NCBI GenBank assembly: GCA_963580455.1
Contig: OY756958.1
Coordinates: 3,608,501-3,672,500, forward strand
DNA length: 64,000 bases
DNA from: Euonymus europaeus
Taxonomy: Eukaryota > Streptophyta > Magnoliopsida > Celastrales > Celastraceae
Direction: 5' to 3'
The notes beneath the pieces were generated by a model, which worked only from the letters and a program-made list of their open reading frames with translations, did no database searches and was not told the origin of the DNA. Below are positions 48,507 through 60,647 of this stretch, one piece after another. The position numbers and the translations under genes were made by a program. How positions within the stretch are numbered: position 1 is the stretch's first letter; each line of letters opens with the position of its first letter.

Positions 48507-48598
48507 TTACTAGAGTTAAATATAACTATTGTAATTGTTGTATATACATATCTATGTATGATCCATTTTCAATTAATGAAAATTCTTAAGCTCAATCA

Positions 48599-49279
48599 CT
48601 TTAGTTAGGCGAGCCCATCCAACTCAATCCCCGTTTGGTTTGGAACTAGACCATCTACTATGTATTTGGACTTGGTCGGCTTCTACAAAGCCCACTTTTG
48701 CAAGTAATGTGTGGGTTCAATCTAGTAAGTTGAAGAAGCGCAGACTCAATTTTTTTAAAGAATAATCTACATTTCTATTGAACTCGTTTTGAGAGGTAGA
48801 CAGAGACCCGAAAGTAACTTTCGAAATATGAAGTACTGACTTTAAACCTCGCGAAAGAATGAAATGTGTGCTACATTCTCGAGATCCATCATTGGCAAGT
48901 AATTTATCTTTATTAGCATAGTCATCACCGAATATTTGATCTCTTGCGGTTTCGAACATTCTGCCACTATCATTTGGGTGCACACTAGATAAGCCATCGA
49001 GTTTACCCAATATCCCACAAATCATGCATATCCGGCGAATTAATTAATAATCGTAGCAGTGAAAAATATTCACTGCATTTTGTTTTCTAATAAATAATGT
49101 TGTTTTTAACGAGATTTAAATTTTTTAAGAATTAGTCCACCACTATGTCAAGATCTAATGATTGTACGGTTAAAACTTAAAATATTTCAATAGATAATTA
49201 TGAATCTAAAATCACCGACAGACCTAAACCACGCTGAGATGCAATGTATCAGTCCACTGATCGTATGACAAATATAATC
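48599..49279. other. Intergenic, nothing recognised
   Basis: A minus-strand frame of 102 codons at 48717-49025 has no domain I know. No repeat edges were found. Confidence 0.4.
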
Positions 49280-50001
49280 CTCCCTCCGTTCAATTTTAAT
49301 GGTACTTTATTTATTTTTAGAATGTCCCAAAATTCATGTCCATTTTAATTAATGAAAGTTATTTTTTTTCCTTTTTTCTCATTTTACTCTTATTTACTTT
49401 TAACTTGAAAAGCTCAATAATCATGCACATTAATTATGGTGTCAAAGTATTTGTCATTATAAATAGGGGTATGAATGTCAAATTGAAAGGGAATTAAATA
49501 TTCCATCCGTCCAATTTTAATTGTCACCTTCACTTTTTCACACAGTTTAAGAAAATATTTAATTCTCTTTCAATTTGACGTTTATAGCTCATTTTATGAC
49601 AAATACTTTAACACTATAATTAATGTGCATGGTTATTGAGCTTTTCAAGTTAAGAAATAGTTTTCATTAATTGAAATGGGCATGCATTTTGGGAAATCTC
49701 AAAAATGAATAAAGGACAATTAAAATGGGACGAATGAAGTAATTCTCTTTCAATTTGACCTTTATATTCTTATTTATAATGTGCATGGTTATCGAGTTAA
49801 TTGTTGAGTTTTTCAAGTTAAGGGTATAAATAATGGTAAAATGAGAAAAATGGAAAAAAATAGCTTTCATTAATTGAAATGGACATGCATTTTGGGACAT
49901 CCCAAAAAGGAATAAAAGACAATTAAAATGGGACAGAGAGAGTATTTTCTTAAACTGTGTGAAAAAGTGAAGCGGACAATTAAAATGAGACGGAATGAGT
50001 A
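49280..50001. mobile_element. Nested Stowaway-type MITEs
   Basis: A MITE of the same family as 4535-4784 begins at 49280 (CTCCCTCCG) and runs to about 49497; its tail (TTTTCTTAAACTGTGTG ... GAGACGGAATGAGTA) resumes at about 49946 and ends near 50001. Between them lie two further copies in reverse orientation, about 49498-49741 (complete) and 49742-49945 (missing one end), each ending in an AATTAAAATGGGAC-type terminus. Confidence 0.75.
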
Positions 50002-50267
50002 CATGATTAGTATTTAAATGGTTTTTTGGTGAAAAGTCCTTTAAATATGCTTGGTGTTCCATTTAGTCTATTTAAAGAGTTTATAACCCAATAAATCCTT
50101 TACTAATTGCACTTTATTCCATTAAAGACAATTTTAAGTGAAATACATGTTTAATACCTTTTTTACCCTTGTTTATTATCATTGACTTGGGGGAACGGTT
50201 GATAGCATGTGTTGGTATTTGTCCCGTCCTGCTATGGGCTATGGCTGTACAAGGCCGAATTTTTTTG

Positions 50268-50850
50268 AAATCCTATAATTTTTTTGATGTATTTTATGAA
50301 ATTATCTGAATTTTTTTTTTGCTGATTTTTAAAAACTCCTCTATTTTGTTTTAGTGAGTATTGCGAAATCCTCTGAATTTTAGGTAAGTTCGAAAAATCC
50401 TCTGAATTCTGGGTAACTTTAAAAAATCTTCTTAGTTCATTCAAAGGATTTGATGAATGAACATTTAAACATATCGATCATAGGTCTTATTGAAAAACAT
50501 TTTTCACAAAATCCTCTGAATTATGGGTAAATTTGCAAAATCCTCTGAAATTTGGATAAGTTTGAGAAATCCTCAAAATTTTTGGTTTTTTTTGTTTGAT
50601 TTTCAAAAATCCTATAGTTTTTTTTTGACATATTTTATGAAATCTTCTGAATTGTTTTGCTTAATTTTGAAAATTACTTTGATTTGTTTTGGTGAGTTTT
50701 GTAAAATCCTCTTAATTTCTGGTTAAGTTTGAGAAATTCTCTGAATTCTGGGTAACATTGATAAATCTTCTGAGTTCATTCAGAGGATTTGACGAATGAA
50801 CATTTAAACATGTAGATCATGGGTCTCATTGGAAAGAGTTTTTCGTGCTG
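50268..50850. repeat. Tandem duplication, period about 339 bp
   Basis: TCCTATA plus TTTTATGAAAT, AAATCCTCTGAATT, GAATTCTGGGTAAC, TTCATTCA(A/G)AGGATTTGA and GAACATTTAAACAT recur in order at 50271 and 50610. The short phrase AATCCTCTGAATT is itself repeated about eight times within the array. AT-rich, no coding capacity. Confidence 0.75.
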
Positions 50851-52780
50851 ATTATAAATTTATTTTTTTTAAAAAAATCCGACTTGTATTTTGAGAGATA
50901 AAAATGTTTTAAATTTTTTAAAAGAAAAAAATAAAAAGAATCTGATGATGTCAGCCTATATCATATACATAAGGATTTATTGAAATAATGATAGTTTTGT
51001 CTAAAACTATTTAAGGGATGTTTTGAAATATTAAAAAATTGAATGTAGTGAATGAAATATTCATTTTTATAAAATGACTTATTAGTGAATTCTCCTGTTT
51101 AAATCTCAAATTGATTTGCCAATCCGATTTCAATATAATAATTAATGTATTTAAGTGCTACAGTTGCAATTGGATCCCCGTACCATTTAGGATAAATAAA
51201 ATTAATTAATTACCTATTTGCTTGCTTTCCCAGTCATGTGATATCTGTCAAGCATCTTTGATTCCATTATTTAATATTCATTAAATTAATTAACGCCATA
51301 AATAACGTTATGATATGCGAAGTAAATGCTTCTTCCGCGTGAAGTATTAATAATTATGCCACTGCCACAGAGATTTTCAGATGGAAGTTGGAAGTATCCG
51401 CCAAGAACGATCATCCACAAAAATGAAGCGCATTTAGCTACATCCTACAAAACATGGCTTAAGAAACCATCTACAATTAAATAAATGGGAGAAATATAAT
51501 ATACATAGAGCTAAAAATTATTAAGAGTGATAGTGTAGTGATAAATTTCTCTACGATAAAATCAAATATATTAATTTAAAAGGTCTTGGGTTCGATTCTT
51601 ACTAAAAATAATATCATTGTGCATGGTCACTCTTTAAACTTTGATCCAACTTACACTATTATCCGGTGACAAAATTATGTACACAATAACCTAACAACCC
51701 GAGTTTATGCTCATATTGGATGTCAAAAAGAAAAAGTTTATATGATGCTCATTCTCGATGTCTAAAAAAAGTTTGTATTGTGTAATTCTTGATTCTGTGC
51801 ATGGTAGCCTGACAGCCAAAGTTTACACTTGTAGAACATGTCCAAAGAATAAGTTTGTATAATGTCATTCTTAATTATATTAAAACTAGAAGTGTATATA
51901 GGACTTATCTCTTATAAGGACTTAAAATAAAGTCCTAAGTTTTTGGAGTGCAAGACATTTTTTAAAAAACTTGAAAAAATTATGTTTATATTCGATCGAT
52001 TTTACGAATCTAATGATATATTTTTTGGTTCAAATAAAAATCAAAGGCTACCCAAAAAAGTGGATGAAACAAAAAATATAAAATATAAAATATTTCATCC
52101 ATTTTTCGAGTAGCATTTGATTTTTCTAATACACTATATAGTGTATTAAAAACCCTAATTATGTTGCGTTACTCGTCTTAAATGGATCATGGTGACAATG
52201 ATCATGTATTGACCTTTTCTTCATAACTCCAACTTTGTCTACGGTGGTCCTGAAGCCCAGTGACTAGTCTCTCAGTGCATCAAGCAGTTGACAGCTGTAT
52301 AACAGGTCAAAAAACTAGATCCAAAAGAGCACAGTTGAGGACTGAAAAAGTAAGTATGATTTTACAACTGTTTAATCATTAATTAGTCACCAATTCTGAC
52401 ATACTAATTAGTAATTACAGAGTATTTTGCCTTTCTGCATGCCAACCATAATCCCAAATTACTATATTTATCATAAAATATTGACTTCACACTATTTTCC
52501 ATCCCCACCTTTCGCGTCCAAGGCACGTGATCATCCGACTTCAAAAATGCAATCCCAAGTCCCAACACACGATTGATGTGATCGTGACCACTTCAGAGGC
52601 GTTTCACGCTCCCACGTGACCTTTCTCCCACCGCTAGCTACGGTGGTTGATGGAGGCGCGTGTAGAAGGAACCCGTAGAAACGCGTGATATGAAGAGAAT
52701 TGATTTAATCTTGTACTCCCGCAAGGAGCCGTAGTAAAATGCACCATCGAGTCTGTCTCTGAACATTTGTAGGAACAACG
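50851..52780. other. Upstream region of BKI1, with one SINE-like element
   Basis: AT-rich intergenic DNA. At about 51518-51612 there is an A box-like TAGTGTAGTGATAA and, about 55 bases on, a B box GGGTTCGATTC, suggesting a SINE (moderate support). No gene is recognised; the final 100-150 bases are probably the BKI1 leader. Confidence 0.45.
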
Positions 52781-53797
52781 ATGGGGAGGAGAAGAGAGAA
52801 AGATCGTTCGCGATCACAAACACTTCCTTCATCACCGTCTCATTCTTTCTCTTCTTCTTCGTCGTCATCGGACTTTGAGTTCACAGTTTCACTGTCTCCA
52901 CGAAAAACCTCTTCCACTCTCTGTCCGGCCGACGAGCTCTTCTACAAGGGCCAGCTCTTGCCTCTCCATCTCTCTCCACGTATTTCCATGGTTCGAACCT
53001 TGCTCTTGGCGTCTTCAAGCACTTCCTCCTCCTCCGACACCACGACCACCGCCTCACGTGACAGCGCCAGCTCGAATGACTCCAACTCCTCCTTCACCAG
53101 TGATATCGCCTTGCTCGCTGCGGAGTGCGAATCCTCCCGGCCTAGCTCCGTCGCTGAGGACGACGAGCTCAAGCGATTGAACAACAGCCACCACTTAAAC
53201 CACCAGATCAAGAAGAGTAAGTACTTTTCGTTGGCCAGATTCTCTTCCGTGTTCAAAAAGGATCAGAAGACCCGTGACCCGACCGATAATGTATCCGGAT
53301 CGTCTGTCAAAAGAATGAGTACGACGGCTAAAGAGGTCATAAGGAAGTATATGAAGAAGGTGAAGCCATTATATGAGAAGTATTCACAGAAACAGCAACA
53401 AAAAATGGGAGGAACCAGACTGGCCCCGTCAGCAACGGCTAACACAGTCTGTTTGTCTATGAAGCTAGAGAGATCCGATAAGGATCCGGATTTACCACTC
53501 AACAATCCGAGAAAGGAAAGCAGTAGCGGCGGTTTTTCCCACTCTCTTTCCGGGAATTTATGGTATCCAAGAAGGAGAAGCTGCATCTCGAGCTGTCCGT
53601 CTTCGATGCGGTCATCACCGAGTCACTCGGGCGTGCTAAGTCGAACAGGGTATTCGGGTATGGGCACGGGGCGAGTTGGCAGTATGTACAAGGCGGATTC
53701 GTCGTCTATGGAGGAGTTGCAGAGTGCGATTCAAGGAGCAATCGCTCATTGCAAGAACTCCATGACGAACAGGAACATGGTCAGTAATGAAATTTGA
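52781..53797 (+). CDS. BKI1: BRI1 kinase inhibitor 1 (BKI1), single exon
   Basis: A membrane-associated inhibitor of the brassinosteroid receptor kinase BRI1; on hormone binding it is phosphorylated and leaves the plasma membrane. The 338-residue length matches Arabidopsis BKI1 (337). Features: Ser-rich N-terminus; FEFTVSLSPRK; PADELFYKGQLLPLHLSPR and SMVRTLLL; several Ser/Thr-rich stretches; the basic membrane-anchoring region around residues 185-210 (VIRKYMKKVKPLYEKYSQK) with Tyr residues where BKI1 is phosphorylated by BRI1; and the C-terminal BRI1-interacting motif EELQSAIQGAIAHCKNS near residues 311-327. The start is the first ATG of the frame and gives a family-like N-terminus. No intron is needed, as usual for BKI1/MAKR proteins. 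Overlapping frames on both strands are shadows. Confidence 0.9.
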   Translation: MGRRREKDRSRSQTLPSSPSHSFSSSSSSSDFEFTVSLSPRKTSSTLCPADELFYKGQLLPLHLSPRISMVRTLLLASSSTSSSSDTTTTASRDSASSNDSNSSFTSDIALLAAECESSRPSSVAEDDELKRLNNSHHLNHQIKKSKYFSLARFSSVFKKDQKTRDPTDNVSGSSVKRMSTTAKEVIRKYMKKVKPLYEKYSQKQQQKMGGTRLAPSATANTVCLSMKLERSDKDPDLPLNNPRKESSSGGFSHSLSGNLWYPRRRSCISSCPSSMRSSPSHSGVLSRTGYSGMGTGRVGSMYKADSSSMEELQSAIQGAIAHCKNSMTNRNMVSNEI

Positions 53798-56700
53798 GAA
53801 AATTAACTGAGAATAATTAGCATTGCTTCTAAATTCTAATCTGAATTTTATTTGTTTTGTAATCGTGAAACTCTGATGAATGATGATTCGAATTTTTTCA
53901 TCCGTTATCTAGGTTTGTTAGGGGGGTTATTGGAAATTGTGCAGTAGGTTTTCGATTTGTCGTTCACTGTTAACGATTTTGTTAAAATCCTTCAACCTTT
54001 ACGCGCTACTTTTTGTCCATTTGTGGTCATGCTTGTCTCGCAACTGTTCTGACGGTGTCCAGCTTTTGCATTCAATAATTCAGGTACTCATGAAATCTCC
54101 TTTTATTTATAGTACTCATTGGAATTTTTTTTTTATTTTTTTTTGAGTTTCTTAGGTTATTGGGCATTTGGGTTTTGATTTTTTTACTTCCTAATACTTC
54201 ATTATACATGCTCACGCTACGTGCAGTTTTTTTTTTTTTTTGAAGTGTGACTTTTTTATTGTATGTATCGTATTTTTTTCTCTAAATTATATCTTTCACT
54301 AAAATTTAAATATAAATTTACAGCTATATGTAACTTATACACATTATGTTTATGGAGTTTTTTTTATTGTGATCTTGACTTATACTTTTTAGAAAGATAA
54401 TTTCATTTTATATAAGTATTTTCATCAATATTTACACATAAGTACGATGTTATATCTTAAAATTAGCGGTATTTGTAATATTGTTAAATTATTTTAAAAA
54501 TGATGTTGAATTTTGTCTCTTTAATTTTAATATTTTGTTGTGATATGGTTTAAAATTAAATTATGTGTGATCTGCTTGACTGTTTGTTTGATCTTTAAGT
54601 TATTTAGAAATGGTGAAATGGAAAAAAGAAATATGAAGGGACTTCTTGTATTGAATGGCTCAAGAGGCATCAATTATCATGAATTTTTATTTTTGCAGAT
54701 AATTATTATCTCAACGATATTTATCTATCCATCACATTGAATTGCAAATTTTCTCTCTTGCATCCTACGGGGATCATTTTTCTTCACTGTCAGTATGTGA
54801 AATTGGTCAAATGAGATACTTTTTTGCTTTTATCTAAATAAAGTATATACCGGATGGTTTACCACAATAACTTGTGAAGAGATCAAAATTGTCATAAAAA
54901 ATATAATGAGTTACGTTTGATGATTTTATGATATTTATGCAAAACTAGTTGAGAAGAAAGATCGTATCATTAACAAGAAAGAAATATATAATTTAATTTA
55001 ATTAAAAATAAAATAAATAGATAATTCATAATTGCATTTTCTCTCTCTTATATCATAGACTCAATGTGGTGCATCATGAATACCTCCATTTTATATATAT
55101 AGATATAGATAGATTATGCATTTGGTACCCTTAAATGATCCATGCATGTGGCAAGTTCACCGTGCTTGGACAAGACGGTGCCGTATTGTGTAGATAATGC
55201 ATTAATTTTTTCATCTGATGATAAAGCAAGTTAAACTGATATTCAATGTATGACTATAAGAGTATTCCTTCTAGCGAGAATCAAATTTTAAACTCTTTAA
55301 TTCTATATGATTTGACCTTAAAAACAAATTATCAACTACGTGGTTCGGGTTTTTTACTTATGTAAACCAAATTTGTTTTTATTTTTCATCAAAAAAAAAC
55401 TTGTTTTTATTCTACATTAGTTTACATTTAAAATTAAATGCTACTAATAAAATCATTCAATAAGTTATGTTAAGCCAAAGTCATATAGTTATTGCACAAC
55501 AACAACAAAAATTGACTTACATGAGTCACTGGGATAGTGCTAGCCATTCTTTAAGTCTTGAAATAAGTTCATCATTCAAGTCTCTCCAATATAAAAATAT
55601 CTTAAATATATATTAATATATTTATTCACATATATAAATAATACTTATAAAAAAGTTACATAATAATTTAGGTCTGCCTTCGGACAAGAGAGTTCAGGTG
55701 ACACTTTGAACCCGGCCCCGTATCCAAATTTCGAGTCAGGTCCCGGACCCATGGATATTTTTGCCGACCCTATCTATGTGCTAACTTTTTTCTTTCTTTT
55801 TCTTTTTCTTGTTCTTGTGGTTGGTGTTAGTTCGGAAATCAAAAGAGAGACAATGAACATCATCGGTTAGGATATTTCGAATCTAATAATGTAGTACAAT
55901 GCATGAGAATCTTCTTGACATGTACCTTTGAAATCTATTTGGTCTTAAATGAAAGATAACTGGACTTGAAGTTACTCAAATGGGTTTGAGGATTAGGCTT
56001 TTAATCGATCGACTTGGATTGAGTAGCCCAATATTACCATGTCTGGTCTTGGCTCTCTCTTGAAGTGTGAAGACCCAAACTTCAAACTTGAGTATGTAAT
56101 ACAGTTCTTCATTAATCTGATAACATAACCTTTATTTAAATCTAGAAATAAACACAAATTTTGGGCTCTTATGAGTAATGAGCAGTGATTACTTATCACT
56201 TAATTCCATATTTTAGGTTTTTTTAGGATTATTTTGAGTTCATTTAATAATTTTTTTTTAAAAAAATTGATGGTAGGCTTCAGCCCACCATAGGATCCAT
56301 GTGGATTCCAATTCGCCCCTGGCTGGCTAAATGGTTTATGTATCACTTTTGAGGGATTGGGGAGGCCCTGTGCTCTATGCATAGTATTTTAACACTGTGA
56401 ATATTGTTTTTCTTAAAATACATAAAAAAATAGTATCAAATCTGAACCGTTGGATGAACACATGTCCTCTCCCGGACGGACTAGCAAACACTCAAAATAT
56501 TATTGAGACATAATTATCTATGCGATTGAAAAGTTTGCTTTTATATAGTAAGCCCAAGCCGAGTTGCCTTGGCATAACACAATTTGGTGCTTAAAAAAAC
56601 AAAAAACACACCCATGCATGCATGGCCGAATGCCGATAATTAATTAAGCTCATGCATGCAGTCACTGTTGTATATATTATATCCTTTTGAGAGTCTCACC

Positions 56701-59101
56701 CACTGACGATTATGTATGAAGAAGAAAAAAAAACTACATTATAATGCTTTCCCCACACAAAAAGACAACACTAATAGAAAAACTGATATTAGTCAAGGAA
56801 AATGTTATATGAGTTATAATAGAATACGATATTACAATGAAATTAGAAAATATGAACTGTTTAGTTTGAGTCATTTACCACCGTTGATCAGTCAATTAAT
56901 CAGAGTTATGACTTATGACCAAATATCGTGAAGAGAAAGCGCAGTCGTTTGCATTGTTTACAAACGCAAGGATGATGTTACAAATGATAGAATTATGATT
57001 TAGGGATTTACCACAGCTGGTTACTCCCTCTATGTTGCGTGTTCGTCCATTGAAGGCCAAGCTTCCCGATTGTCTTCTTTGGGCGACTATTGTGAGTTGA
57101 TGAACTGTGGTTGGGTCAGGCTTCTTTGTTTACTCTGCCGAACGCACCGTTTGGATGTTATCACGTGTGCACTGTAAGAAATTAAATCAAATGTAGTTTT
57201 CATGTCTTGATGACCGTTGGCTATCATTTTCAAAGTCAAAATGTATCCGTTTGTTTGTTTGTTCTTGAAGGTAATTAAAATACAGAATAAACATTTTACT
57301 GTCCTCTTCTTCTGCTCTTGTCCTCTCATCTTCTTCTCCATCTTCTGTCCTCTTCTATGTTTCTCTGAAATAATCTGCAACATCATAAAATATTTTAGTG
57401 CCCACTTCAAACTTCAAAGTTGCCTTGGCCAAGTGCCAACTCCTCATAATTAATAGAAAATACAGCTTTGGTCAGAGTCAAAAATATATATTTGGCACCA
57501 CTTTCTCTCACTCCTATTATCAAACAGCTACAGGACATGAGAAGAATTAAATAATGATAGCATTTAAAAGACCCAAGTTGTTCATGTTCACAGGTTAAAC
57601 AACAGCTATGCTTTGTATGAAACCAGGCTAAATCACTGTTTAATTTAATACAAATTAAAGTGTGCATGAATGGTCCCCTTACTATCTGGATCTACCCACA
57701 TTTGCTCTATTGGAGTCTTTGCCAGGAAAGTTTCTCTATCCTCTTAAATTTTGCACAAAAAGTCACTACAACACAATAATACTCATTTTTGTTTTAAACT
57801 GTCTAACACTCCAAGGACCCAAACTTAATGGTCTTTCCTTTTCCTAAAACTATATTACCATCAATCAGATGGTCCATATAGTTAACTAAATACAAGCTTC
57901 TTGTCCCTCAAAATCATTACTCTAGCTTGTCTGTGAGGGATGCAACTAAGCCTTCATGTGAACGTAGTTACAATTTTAAAGGACTTGGGGGGATTACACA
58001 ACAGGCAGAAGCAAAAAATATAAGCAAGATCAACCTCAGAGCAAAAATAAAAGTCAATGTAGAATCATTGATGCAGACCAAGAAAACAACCTCACAGCAA
58101 GATGATTCATGTGCATTTTTTTGGGTTGTCTCTCTATTTGATTCTGATTTTTGTTGTTTCCCTCGAATCATATAACAGAGAAGGACCACAAAATATCATT
58201 AACGTGCCCATGAATAATAGAGCTTCCTAAGTCTTAAGCATCATCAGTATATAATACTCAAAAGATGACTAACTATGTTTATTAGCTGTCTGGTATAATT
58301 AAAGCTGTCCAAATCTTGACTGAAGCTTTTCAAGTATTTTGCATGATTATCTACCACTTGTTTACTCTTCTATTACCGACAAGAAAACCCATCCCCAGAA
58401 ACTGGGAAAATTACAAAGTTTACCAGTATAGGCCAAGCTCCTTCGAAGGGTATTTTGGTCAGGATAAATTAACATATGCATGTTTGATTCAGATGTCACA
58501 TGGAAAGGAATTACTTTAATGTGACCACATGCTTGCAACCAGAGTGAACCCTACAAAGCTTCTCTCCCCTCCTTAACTAATCCACTTTTATAATCAACAA
58601 TGACAAAGCTTAAACACTATATTAATCTCCCAAGCTATTCTTTTCTTTTCAAAAAAGTAGAAGAAAATATACGTCAAGGGTCAAATCTAGTGTATAAGGA
58701 AATGTAATGTTGGATTTACCCTACCAGTCAAACAGTTTTTCTTGAGAATTGTAAGCTGTCATAATCCAACAAAACTATAAAGGTTAGAGATATAGAATTA
58801 CAGGCAAAAGAATGGTGAAACCCTTTTTGTCTTTTAAGTTTTTGGAGTCTGCATGTGCTGTTTCCATATTCTAAACACTACTTTAGTTCACTTGTTTGGG
58901 TTTTGCCAGACACCTAGTTATTATAATAGTCTCACGTCCAAACACCAACTTAACAATAACAAGACATAGGGATTAAAAATTAAGATGAAGCAGTAAAAAG
59001 CAGCATCTTTTCTTTTTTCTTTTATAAATCACAAATCTCATGCACCTTTCTCATACATACAACTTCACTAGCTAACTCTACAGAATCCACTCTTTTTTCT
59101 C
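53798..59101. other. 5.3-kb intergenic region, no supported gene
   Basis: Strongly AT-rich DNA between two plus-strand single-exon genes. The many short frames lack domains. No transposon ends or tandem repeats were resolved. The first few hundred bases are likely BKI1 3' untranslated region. Confidence 0.45.
59022..59029 (+). promoter_or_regulatory. Putative TATA box of the gene at 59102
   Basis: TTATAAAT lies about 75 bases before the ATG, followed by a CT-rich leader, a usual plant core-promoter arrangement. Sequence inspection only. Confidence 0.45.
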
Positions 59102-59842
59102 ATGAAACCCAAAACCTCAAACAAAATGGTTTCTCTAGAAACAGTTCAAGCAGTGTCCATATCCATTGAGTCTACCTCAAGTCCCCGGATTTCTTTCTCT
59201 AGAGATTTTCTCGATGAAAATAACTTTATTTCCATTAGCCCAAATACCCGGGGCGAAAAGAACCAAGAAATAGAGAGAGAGAAAGCAAGAAATCCAGAAT
59301 TTGAGTTCCTCTCAAGCAATTTGAATGGGAATAACATGATAACAGCAGATGAGCTTTTCTTTGAAGGGAAGTTGCTCCCCTTCTGGCAAATTCAGCATTC
59401 TGAGAAGCTCAATAAGATTAGTTTGAGTAAGAAGGACAATGAGCAAGAAAAGGGGGCAGACTCGGCAAACAAGGAGGACCCAAAGGTGAGTTGGTTTATT
59501 GATGATGACCCATCTCCAAGGCCACCAACATGCACAGTTCTTTGGAAAGAGTTGCTGAGATTGAAGAAGCAACGTGCTTCTTCTTTGTCACCGTCATCTT
59601 CTTCGTCTTCAACATCATCCTCTTCAAGCGCACTAGCTGATATTGTCATTAAAGAACAAAAGAAAGAAGGCTCTGCAGGGAACAGAGAGAAGCATGTGAA
59701 GAGGATAAAGAAAGGACTGGAGAGAACAAGATCAGCCAGTATCAGAATTCGACCGATGATAAATGTGCCCATCTGCACACAAATGAAGAGCAACTCATTA
59801 CCACCATTGTTTCCCCTCAAGAAAGGAAGATTGAATAGGTGA
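59102..59842 (+). CDS. Unknown plant protein with ADELF-x2-G-x-LLP motif (MAKR/DUF1645-like)
   Basis: A 246-residue single-exon protein without signal peptide or membrane segment. Readable blocks: SSPRISFSRDFLDE near the N-terminus; PEFEFLSSN; MITADELFFEGKLLPFW (residues about 79-95); a charged Lys/Glu-rich middle; CTVLWKELLRLKKQR; a Ser-rich run of about 25 residues; and a basic C-terminus ending KKGRLNR. The order FEF..., ADELF-x2-G-x-LLP, then a Ser-rich and a basic segment is shared with BKI1/MAKR and with DUF1645 proteins, but the BRI1-interacting C-terminal motif is missing. A second in-frame ATG at 59126 (MVSLETVQAVS) could be the start. Function is not known to me; a membrane-associated regulatory role is only an inference from the motif and basic tail. 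Confidence 0.7.
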   Translation: MKPKTSNKMVSLETVQAVSISIESTSSPRISFSRDFLDENNFISISPNTRGEKNQEIEREKARNPEFEFLSSNLNGNNMITADELFFEGKLLPFWQIQHSEKLNKISLSKKDNEQEKGADSANKEDPKVSWFIDDDPSPRPPTCTVLWKELLRLKKQRASSLSPSSSSSSTSSSSSALADIVIKEQKKEGSAGNREKHVKRIKKGLERTRSASIRIRPMINVPICTQMKSNSLPPLFPLKKGRLNR

Positions 59843-60647
59843 AGATGCGGAACCGGCCGGATCTGTAGGTTTTTGTCTAACATCTTCATTTCTGCTATCT
59901 ATTTCATTGTATTAAAACCTCTTTTTGGTGATTTCTTATGTTTAGATCAATGTTGATTGGCAAATATGATGATTTACAATGTAAATGTTGACTTACGTTT
60001 GTTGAATGTCATTAGCACAATAAGTTTATTTATTCTTTCTCATTCAGATACAGAAACAAGACGTATACTGTTCTTAGAGTTATGTTTGAATAGAAACTAG
60101 AAAAAGTAGCACATGCAAGATGCAGGGACAGAGGATCAAGGGTCCCATATTATATAGCAGGATTGGCTGAAGGAATCTGATCAATGTACAAACACTATTG
60201 AAGTGTTAATAATTTCTGGGGAAAAAAACGAAAAGAAGTCTGCAGACCGGCTCTGACTCCATTTATGAAAGAGAAATGAAGATGAGAGAGCTGTTAACGC
60301 ACAGTGCTTTGTATCTTTCATGGGACCAGCGTTCTTGTGGTTAAATTATCAAATAACATGTGCCAGCAGCCTCAGAAGAAGTATGACATTCAATACTAAC
60401 AGAAGAAGCAATTGTATACACTAATTTGCTCAAGAAGTTGACGATTTAAATAATCAGAGAGCACATCACATAACAAAAACACATAGCAACAACGAATTCA
60501 CATTATGCACAAACAAGGAAGTGTAGAAATCAATGCAAAAGTTATTATATATATATATATATATAATAGACATATAATGGAGAGTACAAATCAATACAGT
60601 TGAGAAATGAGAAGTGGACCTTGTGACTTCTGCATTAGGATGCAGGA
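59843..60647. other. Intergenic with a TA microsatellite (60546-60566)
   Basis: Convergent gap between the 59102 gene and the LRR pseudogene. It contains a (TA)n tract of about 20 bases. Nothing else is recognised. Confidence 0.5.

Larger units (their letters stand above)
45990..48598 (+). mobile_element. Decayed Ty1/copia retrotransposon, 3' half
   Basis: Broken frames on plus read, in order: the start of copia reverse transcriptase (WIAAMQAEINALHKH, PIGSKWVFRLKHNPNG, YKARLVAQGFLQRPGLDY), [12 protein letters not shown] and [10 protein letters not shown], a YVDDLL motif, then RNase H (AYSDSNWASNHDDRSS, DNLGATHLSRNPIMHSR, IDLHFLRDLANKRVVQVYHI). Stops and frameshifts separate them. A polypurine tract (GCGAGCGGGGGCG) precedes a presumed 3' LTR from TGTAGAGAC at 47834 to about 48598, which is itself split by a LINE. 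Gag, protease, integrase and the 5' LTR are absent or unrecognisable. Confidence 0.8.

Noticed and set aside
48717..49025. 102-codon minus frame
   Set aside because: Unrecognised, no codon or motif support, in intergenic repeat-rich DNA.
52942..53586. Minus-strand frames opposite BKI1
   Set aside because: Shadows of the BKI1 coding strand.
59392..59889. 165-codon minus frame opposite the 59102 gene
   Set aside because: Shadow of the plus-strand gene: its acidic run mirrors the plus-strand Ser repeat.
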